DNA from: Gnetum montanum
Lineage: Eukaryota > Streptophyta > Gnetopsida > Gnetales > Gnetaceae
Length of the DNA: 64,000 bases
Assembly: GCA_015680685.1 (NCBI GenBank)
Contig: MNCI01014278.1
Coordinates: 109,068 to 173,067 of the forward strand
Direction: 5' to 3'
The notes beneath the pieces were generated by a model. It was not told the DNA's origin. It did no database searches and saw nothing but the letters and a program-made list of their open reading frames with translations. Positions within the stretch are counted from its first letter, which is position 1; the number at the start of each line of letters is the position of its first letter. Below, piece after piece: positions 10,812 through 21,362 of the stretch. A program made the translations under genes and the position numbers.

Positions 10812-12375
10812 TGATGAGTCATGTTTTGTAGGACTCTAATATCGAAGCTACAATGTTGGGTATCCAATATCAAGGAAAAACCTTTAATGTCAGGGATATG
10901 ATATTTCCCCTTCCATGCTAGCCTATAAATGCAACACTTGGATGCATGGTTGGAATATAGATTCATATAGATTTTTAGTAGTAAAAAGAAGATAGATTTC
11001 AAGTTTTGTTAAGTTTCTAGTGCATGCCTGTAGTGTGATGTTCAGTGATTGTACAACATCCTTATTCGAGTGTGATGTACTTGGACACATTACATGTTCA
11101 ATAATAAAGATCAAGATTACTTTCATCATTGTAGCATTCACTTAGCTTAAGTATTGTTTTTAATTACTTAAATACATACTATTTTCCTTAGTTAATTCTT
11201 ATCATATATTGCTCTTTATTGTTGTAGTCATTAGGTAGAATGAGTACAACTAATTGCAAGCACTTAAGTATAATTACTTAGCAACCTAATAGTGTTATCA
11301 TTTGGTATGCCTAGCAATGGTACACTTGGTAATCCCAACGGTAGTTGCATGAAGTCCAAGGCATGTACAGATAGCTAGGAACAAATACTTATCGCACGTA
11401 GGCTAGTTTAGAATTTACCTGCCATTTTTAATTAGCTTAAATAATTTGTTTCTTCATTATCATTAGGAGTAGCATAAGGTCGAATAACATCAATTATCAT
11501 ATGCCTCACTTTGGACTAAACCATACGTGACCAAGCTACCACTAGTCCAAGTGCGAAGACAATGAACTATGATCAAGACATAGTGATCTAGATGCACAAC
11601 TAGTTCCATCCATGGAATTCGATTGGATCGTTCATGAACACTTGTGATTTGTATGATTGGTCATAAGGGGTACCTTTTCATTCATCATTTAAGTTTTGTT
11701 AAGTTTCCAGTGCATGCCCATAGTGTGATGTTAAGTGATTGTACAAAATACTTATTCAAGTGTGACGTACTTAGAGAAGTTACATGTTTGGCAATAAAGA
11801 TCGAGATTACTTCCATCATTATAGCATCCACTTAGTTTTATTATTATTTTTAATTACTTAAATGCTTATTATTTCCCTTAGTTAATGCTTATCATTTATT
11901 GCTCTTTATTGTTGTTATCATTAAGAAAAATGAGTACGACTAATCATTAATGCGTAAGTGTAATTACTTGATAACCCAATAGTGTTATCATTTGGTATGC
12001 CCAATAATGTTATGCTTCGTAATCCCAATAGTAGTTGCATGACATCCAAGGCATGTACGAATGGTTAGGAATGGATACACATCACACATAGGCTAGTTTA
12101 GACTTTACTTTCCATTGTTAATTAGCTTAAATAATTGATTTCTTCATTATCATTAGTAGTAGCATAAGACCAAACAAGATTAATTTTCATGTCTCACTTT
12201 GGACTAAACCATACATGACGAAGCTACCACTAGTCCAAGTGGAAAGATAGCGAACTACGATTAAGACATAATGATCTAGATGCACAACTAGTCCCATCCA
12301 TGGAACTTGATTAGATCATGCATCAATGCTTATGATTTGTATGGTTTGGTGTAAGGGGCACCTCGTTGCTCATCA
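10812..12375 (+). repeat. 5' LTR of element 2, with internal tandem duplication
   Basis: Starts TGATGAGTCATG and ends GCTCATCA. Two tandem units follow a short U3: 11001-11690 and 11691-12375, both starting AAGTTTTGTTAAGTTT. The first unit ends CATCATTT, much like the LTR end itself. The 3' LTR has the same duplication, so the parental element already carried it. Confidence 0.92.
10924..10930 (+). promoter_or_regulatory. TATA box in 5' LTR of element 2
   Basis: CCTATAAATGCAACAC lies 112 bp into the LTR, preceded by repeated CCAATATC-type motifs. The same box (CCTATAAATACAACAC) is at the matching place in the 3' LTR. Confidence 0.7.
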
Positions 12376-12395
12376 TTGGCATCATTGCCAGGGAT
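12376..12395 (+). other. Primer binding site of element 2
   Basis: TTGGCATCATTGCCAGGGA directly follows the 5' LTR. It is close to the TTGGCGCCGTTGCCGGGGA form common in Athila/Tat elements. Confidence 0.75.
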
Positions 12396-12494
12396 GGTGC
12401 TAGTTATCTAGATTAGTTAAGCTATACACAATCATTGTAAATGCATTAACAAACTTATCTTTCAAAAAATATTAAATCATACACATCATTAACT

Positions 12495-15000
12495 AATAAC
12501 AATGTTTCTTTCACAAGGAAGTGATAATGCATTGTATGGAGAGAAGATTCATTGGAGAACTAATGAGATATATATTGAAGAAAATTGGAGTGACTAACCT
12601 CAAGCAGGGTTTCATACGTTCATGACCAGCCTGACTATACTTAAAGACTACATTCACCTAAGGTAGACAATCCTAGTTAAGATGAAGTAAGTCCTAGACC
12701 AGGGAAGGCCTTAAGGCCTAGGACCTTCTTAAAACCAAAAAAAGATAAATCAAGGTACCATGGTGAATACTATAGAATCCATGGCAATCCTCCTAGTTCC
12801 TCATCTTCCTCTTCCTCTTCAATGTCTAGTTCTAACAAAGATGAACATAGGAATATAGATAAAGCTCCACTATGGGGTCAAAATAAGGAGAGAAATTGAA
12901 ACCACTCGAAAAATCAAAGACATCAAAATGAACATAGAAAAAATCATCACAATCAGACAAATAGAAATAGGAATTTTCACCATGACATGTTTGATGACAA
13001 TGAATCCTTGTTTCCCAATAAGACCATGACATAGATTATAGAGGTAATTAAAATACCCAACAAGCATCGCAAGGAAAGTCACATTAATAGGCTTGATATG
13101 AATAATATTCCTAAATTTGTGGGAGTCTACGATTCTGATCCACAACATCATTTACAAGTTTTCCACGATGCCTACATTTACCAAACATTCAAAATGGATG
13201 ACAAAAGCTTAAGATCTTTCCTAGGACACTAATAGACAAAGCCAAATTGTGGTATAGATCGTTGAAACCAAATTCAATTCATCAGTGGTTCACAATGCTA
13301 GAATGTTTTAATGAGAAATACCAAACCTATGCAAGGGTGTCCAACCTAAGGAAATGAATCCAAGAATGGAATCAAGAACAACATGAACCCTTAGATATGG
13401 CCCTAGATACATACTATTCTCTACTGAATAGATGCCTAGGCCATGGTTTCTCTCAAGAAGAGCAACTTTTCCACATCATAGATGGACTTCATAGTCAAAC
13501 AAGAGAGACCCTTAGGATGTATGTTCAAGGTCAATTATACAAACCAAGAATAATCATATCCAAGAGCTAATCAAGTATGTGGCAAAAGAAGAAGGAGAGC
13601 TATGTAAATGGCAGAATGTTGAGAAATATCATTGGGACCCAACTCTTCAAAAGAAAAAGGTTCATATTTATGATTAGGAAAAAGAAGTATCTCTCAATAA
13701 TTTGATTTTGCAATAAACCTTATAAATACAAAAGACCATTGACGAACTTGAAGCAAGATTTGATAAGATGTCAAAATGGATAAATGAGAAAGTTACAACT
13801 TTCATAAAAACCATAGAGGAGAGAGTAATGCAAAATTAAGCAAGTAATCATAATAAAAGGAGGAAAAAGAACTAAGAAATAGCTATGAACACTTATTGGC
13901 AAATAGGGAAAATGGCTAAAGAAGAAGAGACTATAGACTCAACCATTGAAGAAGATTATGGATGCAACATCTACATATATGAACACCTAAAGGGCTATTA
14001 CCCAATCATGTTACATCTACATGAGTATTGGGCTTTTTACATTGAATCCCAATTTTGTACAAAAGCAAATGTCCACAAAATTACCTTTCTCACAAGGTAA
14101 TTATAGATAGTCCTACAATCAATCGTATTATCCTACTGGCACTTCATATCAGCCTCAAAACTACTATTAACCATAGTGGAAAAACCCATAGTCGTGGGGT
14201 ATGCCATCATCAAACCAACACTACCCTTACTACCAACCAAACCCATATGGATACTATTTTCAACAACCTATTTCCCCAACTAGTTATACTTCCTCTACTT
14301 CAAATCACTACTACCACTCTCCCGAGTATCATTGACCCATGACATCTTCTAAAAGATCACCACCTTACAACTCTTACCCTCCATCATATCATTAATATTC
14401 TCATACTCCACTCTGTCACATGTCACAGCTAGCAACACAGGAAGGTTTAGCACCACGACATCAACAAGAAAATGCCACTTGTGCTACAAACATACATAGA
14501 CATGATAATGCTATTAGGTACCCACTACAATCTCAGAAAATCCCTTTTTTTAGGATGCTTTCCACGTGTAAGTGCAACACTTGTGAACCTACTAACTCAT
14601 CAAAACCAACACAATGCCAATCAAGTGCAACACCCTTCCTTTCACAACCAATGTCCTTTGATTCTACACAAAGGCCAACATCCATAATTACTCCAACACC
14701 TAATAAAAGCAATAAATCTAGTACTATGGAGAGACAAATGAATCTGTGCATGACTAATCATGATCAAGGGTGCAGTTGTGGGCCAAACATCTACAAAGTT
14801 CACACAACTCATACTCTAACCCATCATACGTTTAAAAACTAAGTGTCTAAGCAACAACCCATCTATGTAGCCAGCACTAAATCAATGGATACGCAATGGC
14901 TTGAAAATGAAACTGTACCACTATTTTACAAATGCATGGGGCCTGCCTATCCACTTATTAATTCTTGTTATGGTCAAATGCTTAATTGTGGGGGAAATGT
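12495..15000 (+). pseudogene. Decayed gag of element 2
   Basis: Homologous throughout to the gag of element F (61060-62900). In order: a Ser-rich stretch near 12795; a His/Arg/Asn-rich basic part (12840-12990); RLDMNNIPKFVGVYDSDPQ at about 13090-13145; the capsid core with EKYQTYARVSNLRK (about 13314-13356), EPLDMALDTYYSLLNRCLGH and VAKEEGELCKW (about 13580-13612); and a Pro/Tyr-rich tail with YYQPNPYGYY near 14230-14260. A 140-residue open stretch (14420-14842) continues the tail and has several cysteines but no clear CCHC knuckle. No protease follows. Confidence 0.8.
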
Positions 15001-16320
15001 ACCATCTTAACATTCAAAATTAATAAGTATTTTTTATCTTTTTGTTTTACAATTTTTTATCATTTTCTTATTTCTTGATATAAAGTTTTTCCATTCTTTT
15101 CAACTTTTTCCACATTTTTTTTCATTCCCTTTGTCAATAATCTCATTTTTGAATAAAACAACATCATGTAACCCATTGAGATGAGGTTTTCTCTATGTTG
15201 TCAAGTCATGAGGGACTGATTATTTGGATAGTGAGGCCACATCATCCATTCATCCATTCCATTAATAAGAGGTTCTTACCATGGTCATAATGATATTCTT
15301 TTTCATCATCAAACTAAGAATAAATTCGTAATCATTGTGCCTGGATAGAAACTGAACAACTAAGTGACAATATGAAGGGTGTGACATCAAGGAGATTTAT
15401 GGATCTCTTTAACCACTTCTGTATGTTCTATCATGTCCAAGGTTGTAATTATATCCTTGTAGATCTAATAAAAAATGGGAGTGAGTAAAATAAGCATAGC
15501 CTTACCATATCACTAGAAAGACATGTTACCCATGCCTAACAATTGGTGACTTCTCAAAATTCAAAAAAATGAGAGAGTTCCATGAAAAACCTCCTCCCTT
15601 GGACAAAATGCCAAGTAATGCTACTCCTTGCAATGGGTATAGTCTTATGATTGTCAATATAATAGAGAAAACAATGTGATGTCACTGGAACATGGTTTGG
15701 ACTTGGTTTGAATCTTAGAAAGAATGGCCAATGATTACTTTAACCATTAATAACACACAAGGATTCATTATTCCTATGGTAAAGCACCTTATGTTCCAAT
15801 TCCTCCAATCCTTTCTAAATCCATGTCATCTCACTCTTTGTATGATCATAACTTGTGGTTTTGTGTAACATAGAGTTATTTTCTCAAATTTGTGGATTTA
15901 ACATGTGTGTTTTGTTCAATAGGTATGTGTTGCATTCAACTCCTTTGGTGTCTATGGATATTTTTAGGTGTGGTTATACAAGGGCATTAAGGGCTGGAGC
16001 CTACTTTGGGGAGGATCCATTTGTATAACTATTGTAACTTGTACTTTTCTCAACTGCATCATCTTAAACCTTTCAAGTGCATAAATGATAAACTCAAAAC
16101 CTTCCCTTCTCATATAACCTACTTTTTCTACAACATGAATCCAATATCCCTTTTCTTACATCTTCCAAAGTTGTTAATGCTTATGATTCCACCTTCTAAC
16201 ACTACCAGTGCCTAAATATGAATTTCCACTTATCCCAAAACTTTGGAGTTTACATGAAACCTTCCAACTAATCATAGAGCTTAATTTTCCATGATAAATG
16301 TCCTCATAAAATGAAATTTC
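15001..16320 (+). other. Non-coding stretch of element 2 after gag
   Basis: AT-rich, with many T-runs near 15030-15130 and no protein I recognise. It starts just after GTGGGGGAAATGTACC (14990-15005), a purine-rich site like those that often mark the end of coding sequence in Tat/Athila elements. Protease and pol would be expected here in a complete element and are absent. Confidence 0.6.
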
Positions 16321-16334
16321 AACACCCCCAATTT

Positions 16335-16404
16335 TGGGTGGGAGTCAATATTGGATACCCAATATCAAGTACTCGATATCAGGTCCATAAAAATCTATAA
16401 ATAG
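16335..16404 (+). promoter_or_regulatory. Possible internal U3-like promoter of element 2
   Basis: CAATATTGGATACCCAATATC is followed by CGATATCAGG and then a TATA box, CTATAAATAG, at 16395-16404. The U3 of this element's own LTR has the same motif types (GGGTATCCAATATC, then CCTATAAAT). The site lies about 550 bp upstream of the accessory ORF. That it acts as a promoter is inference. Confidence 0.4.
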
Positions 16405-16955
16405 GACTACCATGATGTTCAAAAAATTCATTATCATCAATTGAAGTTAGGGGATTTTTTGCATTTTTTTTCTCTCAACTAATAGCTCTATGCAACCAAC
16501 TTCCACATGCAATATCTTGCTCCATACCACTTCAATTTTTGTGCTTTTTAAACCTATTTGATCTCGAAGAGTTCAATTTAGTCAAGGAAGGGTGGTTGTG
16601 TGGAAAAATTGTGCCAATTTTTCAAAATTTTCTATCACCCAGAAGGTATTATAAGTGTAAGAATGTTAAAAACCTTAAGTATATTAATGAACAACCAATT
16701 GTATGTATGCTAGAACTTTTAATTATGTCACCCAAGGGATCATAATCATCATTATAAGTCATGCATAAGGAAAAATAAAATAATTGTGAAGGATCATAAA
16801 AGAAAACATTTTTTGGACATTTTTCTTGAAATTTTTTTAACTCTACAATCACATGAGCTAAGAACTTAACAAAACCAAGGCCATGGGTAAGGTATGAACC
16901 TATTGAGGATAAATGGAAGACACCTTAGTAAAACTAATTTCTTGATTAATTACAG

Positions 16956-19645
16956 ATGGCCCCAAAAAGAGGAGGACAACAAGGACCTTTGAAGGGTGCA
17001 AGAAAATGCCTGAGAGGTGGTAGAGGCTAACTAGGAGAATAAGGCCCATTAGCCTAGCATGAAGAATAGGAGGCCCAATCGTTTAGCATTCAAGAGAAGG
17101 CTCTTGCTACAGGGTAGTCAGTCCAAGCAAAGGCCATAGAACCATAGGCTCAAGTACAAGGAAAACACCTCACATTGTTTCAAGAATGCCTTCAAACCAT
17201 CCAAGAGAGATGAACTTTGGATCATTCATTACATTTGTCCCTGACATGGTTAGAACTTAGCTTCAAGCATCACCTCTATGGAATATCCTCTATAAAAGTT
17301 GGGAATGATACCTTGGTGAGATGTACCAATTTTGGCATAATAAGGAAGAGGAAACCACTATCAACATTGGTGGAGTCTCTATCTCTTTTTCAATCAAGTC
17401 CATTGCAGAAGCTCTAAACATACCTAATGTGGGGACCAAGGTAGCACATCTATCCACAAGGTCTGATGTAGAAACCAAGAAACTATGGCTAAAGTAGGCA
17501 TACAACAAAGAAAACAAAATATACATTGACTTAACTTTGGAAGAGAGGATTTACTTCAAAATTAGCACATACCACCTGTTCCCAACTAAAGGGCTCAATA
17601 GAATATCAACTTATGTGGCCAAAGGAAGTGAAATCTTGATGGACATATACAATGCCAATCTTGCCCAGTTGTACTTCATGGAAATTCAAAGCTACTTTGA
17701 GGAAAGAAAGGAAGGGAAGCCAACACTTCCATTCCCTTGCATAATTAAAAAACTATGCAAGTGCACTGGAATCCTAGGTTACACTAAGGATGTTTCTAGA
17801 AGGTCCCAAAATGCTTCTTTCTCTAAGTTGCTTAAACCAGCAACACCAAGAAAAAGACCTTCATGATGAACCAGAAAAGGAGCTAGAACAAGAGCTAGAG
17901 AAGGAACCATAGCAAGACCTAGAACAATAGTGAGAGCCACAAGTTCCACCTCCACCACTGCAAGATTATAGGCTTGCAATGAGCCATTTGTAGAGAACAG
18001 TTGAAACTCTTAGTTGATAAAGTAGGAATGAATCAAACCTCTTCAAAGTCATCAATGATTCCATGTAGCCTATAGTTTATTTGTAATCAAGAGGAGAAGC
18101 CCAGTGGTCATAGTAGATCTCTTGAAATGTTGCATCTTTTCAAGTGGTGCTTGAAATGGGAGAAGGTGCCAAAGTCATGGTCATGCAACACCAAGATGTA
18201 GCAAGCACCACAAAAGTTATCATAGACCACATTAAAGAATCTTTTAATGTGCTTTTGTGTCCCCAGTAGACTTGACAGAAACCAGAGATGCACAAATGTT
18301 AGCTGGTGCTTCAATAACTCATATGGATGATGAGGATGTGCTTGACAGATTACTGCATACTAGACAAGTTATGAAAACTCTATTCAACATTCCCAATGAT
18401 GTCACTATAGTACAATCCAACCTCATTACCATAAAAGAAAAGCTATTCATGACAAAGACCAATGTAGAGTATGTAGATGTAGAAGTGCACATACTGCAAC
18501 AAGAGCTCATCACCTTGAGAGCTGAAAGAAGGGATCCTTCCCAATTCATTGCACTTGACAAATTAGAACAATTTCAAATAGAGCAACTGGGTTGATTGAT
18601 TGAATAGAAAAAATCTACCAAACAAGAAAAGGAGAAAGAAGTTTGGAATGCCTCAACCACTGAAGTACAAGCATATGTCTATGCGAAATCATTGACTGCT
18701 ACACAAGAGGAAAATAAGCAACTTGTTGCTAATAATGCAAGGTTAACCACTATCAAGAAATAGAAAAAAATTTTGAAAGAAAGTATCCACCAGCTGAGAG
18801 AGAAACTAGTGAGGGTCAACCAGGATATAAGTAGATTGGCTACAGAAAATTGTATCCTCTTAATGGAGGAGGTGCACACGATACACCAAAAATCTGCAAT
18901 TGAGATAAGCACATGGAAAAATGAAGCCAAGAAGCATGAGAAGCTGAAGGATCACTTCTAAGACTAGATTATCATGTATAAACAAATTAATGAAAAAGAA
19001 ATCTAGATGGAAAAGGCCTTCATCAATTCCATGTTAGCGTAGAACCCTAACCACCAACCTAACTTGGATAGCTATGCCCTGGTCCTCCAAGCAAAAGTGA
19101 AGAACAAGGACCTATAGATTGAAGATTTGAAAGAGTACATGGTGTTGTCTAACCTTTCCTATGCTAACCTTGCCATGTTAATAGCATGTCAACATAGAAA
19201 TGAGTTGGAACAAAAAGTAGCAACCACCTATGCCCTATATGAAAAAGAGTTCGCAAATAGAAAAGATGTTCTACAAAAACTCAATTTAGAATACTCAAAA
19301 TTAGAAATAATTAAGGCTTGCTACCATGGGCAAAGAGATGTAGCCTTAGACCTAGCCAAAATATTAACAAATTATCATGAACTAGAAGAAAAGGCTAGAG
19401 CTTTCAAGGAGGAACAACAATAGTTCGCAACATGGTATGTGAAAGTGAATCAAATGTTCCTATAGCTATCATGTGCATGGGATGTACCAATTTTAGCAAA
19501 CATTGGCTCATTAGCTTGGATGGTACATGACCCAAGAATTGAGGAGGACACATTGCAAGTGCTCCTAAATTACTACAAATTCCAGAAGTTTGACGACAAA
19601 GGGAATCGACCAATGGAAGAGCCACCTCCTTTGAGAACTACATGA
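16956..19645 (+). pseudogene. Accessory ORF of element 2: plant-transposon-like domain plus coiled coil
   Basis: The ATG at 16956 directly follows TTAATTACAG, a good 3' splice-site form, and opens a basic start (MAPKRGGQQG). At about 17321-17560 comes MYQFWHNKEEE, GGVSISFSIKSIAEALNIPN and LTLEERIYFKISTYHL, then LPFPCIIKKLCKC near 17730-17760. This resembles the putative plant transposon protein domain seen in env-position ORFs of Athila-like elements. From 18257 to 19423 the product is Glu/Lys/Leu-rich with heptad-like stretches (long coiled coil). The tail reads SCAWDVPILANIGSLAWMVH near 19468-19527. It has about a dozen stops and at least one frameshift (near 17320). Element C carries a homologue at 46930-48918. 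Function unknown. Confidence 0.7.
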
Positions 19646-19821
19646 GCTTCTACACTTTTGTTATTTTGTTGTGTTATGTCCATTTTCATAAAATGCCACT
19701 GTGGCATGGAAGAGTCAATTTGTGTGTTTATTTAAGTTAGTAAATAATCTGATACCTTCCTAACATTTTGTAAAGAACTTGTTCCTCATTTTGTTTAACT
19801 ATAGGATGAGTTTTCATTCAT

Positions 19822-19832
19822 TCATGGGGGTA
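19822..19832 (+). other. Polypurine tract of element 2
   Basis: CATGGGGGTA abuts the 3' LTR. This is the expected position of the primer for plus-strand synthesis. Confidence 0.6.
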
Positions 19833-21362
19833 CAATGAGTCAAGTATTGTAGGGCTCTGATATCAAATATCTAATATCGAAGCTATGATGTCAGGTATCC
19901 AATATTGGGGCACAACCTTTAATGTTAGGGATACATTATTATCCCTTCCATGGTAGCCTATAAATACAACACTTAGGTGCATAGTTGGGATATAGATTCA
20001 AATAGATTTTTAGTAGTAGAAAGAAGATAGATTTCAAGTTTTGTTAAGTTTCCAGTGCATGCCTGTAGTGTGGTGTTAAGTGATGTACAACATCCTTATT
20101 TGAGTGTGACATACTTGGACACATTACATGTTAAGCAATAAACATCAAGATTACTTCCATCATTGTAGCATCCACTTCGCTTTATTATTATTTTTAATTA
20201 CTTAAATGTTTACTATTTTCCTTTGTTAATGCTTATCATTTATTGCTCTTTATTGTTGCTGTCATTAAGTAGTATGAGTATGACTAATCATGAGCATTTA
20301 AGTGTAATTACTTGGTAACTGAGTAGTATTAATGTTTGGTACACCCAGTAATGGTATGCTTGGTAATCCTAGTAGTACAGATGGTTAGAAATAGATACTC
20401 ATTGCATGTAGGCTAGTGTAGACTTTACTTTCCATTCTTAATTAGCTTAAATAATTGATTTCTGCATTATCATTAAGAGTAGCATAAGGCCAAAAAACAT
20501 CAATTATCATATGCCTTACTTTGGACTAAATCATACATGAAAAAGCTTCCACTAGTCCAAGTTGAAAGAAACAAACTACTATCAAGACAACAATCTAGAT
20601 GCACAACTAATCCCATCCATGGAATTTGACCAAATCATGCATGAACATTTGTGATTCATATGGTTGGACGTAAGGGGTTACCACTCATCATTTAAGTTTT
20701 GTTAAGTTTACATTGCATGCCCACAATGTGATATTAAGTGATTGTATGCCATCCTTATTCAAGTATGTCGTACTTGGACATGTTACATATTTGACAATAA
20801 AGATCAAGATCACTTCCATCATTGCAGCATCCACTTAGCTTTGTTAAATTTTTTAACTACTTAAATGCTTACTATTTTCCTTAGTTAATGCTTATCATTT
20901 ATTACTCTTTATTGTTGTTGCATTAAGCAGAATGAGTACAACTAATCATGAACACTTAAGTGTAATTACTTGATAACCCAGTAGTGTTATCATTTGGTAT
21001 GCCTAATAATGGTATGCATGGTAATCCCAGTGCTAGTTGCATGAAGTCCAAGGCATGTACAGATAATTAGGAATAGATACTCATCACACATAAGCTAGTT
21101 TAGACTTTACTTTCCATTGTTAATTAGCTTAAATAATTGATTTCTTCATTATCATTAGGAGTAGCATAAGGCCAAACAACATCAATTATCATGTGCCTCA
21201 CTTTGGGCTAAACCATATGTGATGGAGCTACCACTATTCCAAGTGGGAAGACAACGAACTACAATTAAGACATAACAATCTAGATGCATAACTAGTCCCA
21301 TCCACAGAATTTGACTGGATCATGCATGAACATTGGCATAAGGGGTACCTTGCTACTCATCA
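19833..21362 (+). repeat. 3' LTR of element 2
   Basis: Aligns with 10812-12375, including the tandem duplication (units 20036-20693 and 20694-21362). The first two bases are now CA rather than TG; the 3' terminus ACTCATCA is intact. A TATA box (TATAAATA) lies at 19969-19976. Relative to the 5' LTR it has gained an extra AAATATCTAATATC-type segment near 19868. By eye it is less diverged from its partner than the two LTRs of element 1. Confidence 0.9.

Larger units (their letters stand above)
10812..21362 (+). mobile_element. Non-autonomous gag-only Ty3-type element 2, nested in RT of element 1
   Basis: LTRs at 10812-12375 and 19833-21362; target duplication ATCAT at 10807-10811 and 21363-21367; termini TGATGAGT...ACTCATCA; primer binding site at 12376; purine tract before the 3' LTR. 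The internal region holds gag and, 2 kb later, an accessory ORF. I find no protease, RT, RNase H or integrase between them. The layout resembles the TR-GAG class of non-autonomous plant elements, but with an additional 3' ORF. Confidence 0.92.

Noticed and set aside
18257-19423. A host coiled-coil protein gene captured by element 2
   Set aside because: A homologous ORF occurs in element C at the same position and continues from the transposon-type domain, so it is better seen as part of the element. Capture in an ancestor cannot be excluded.
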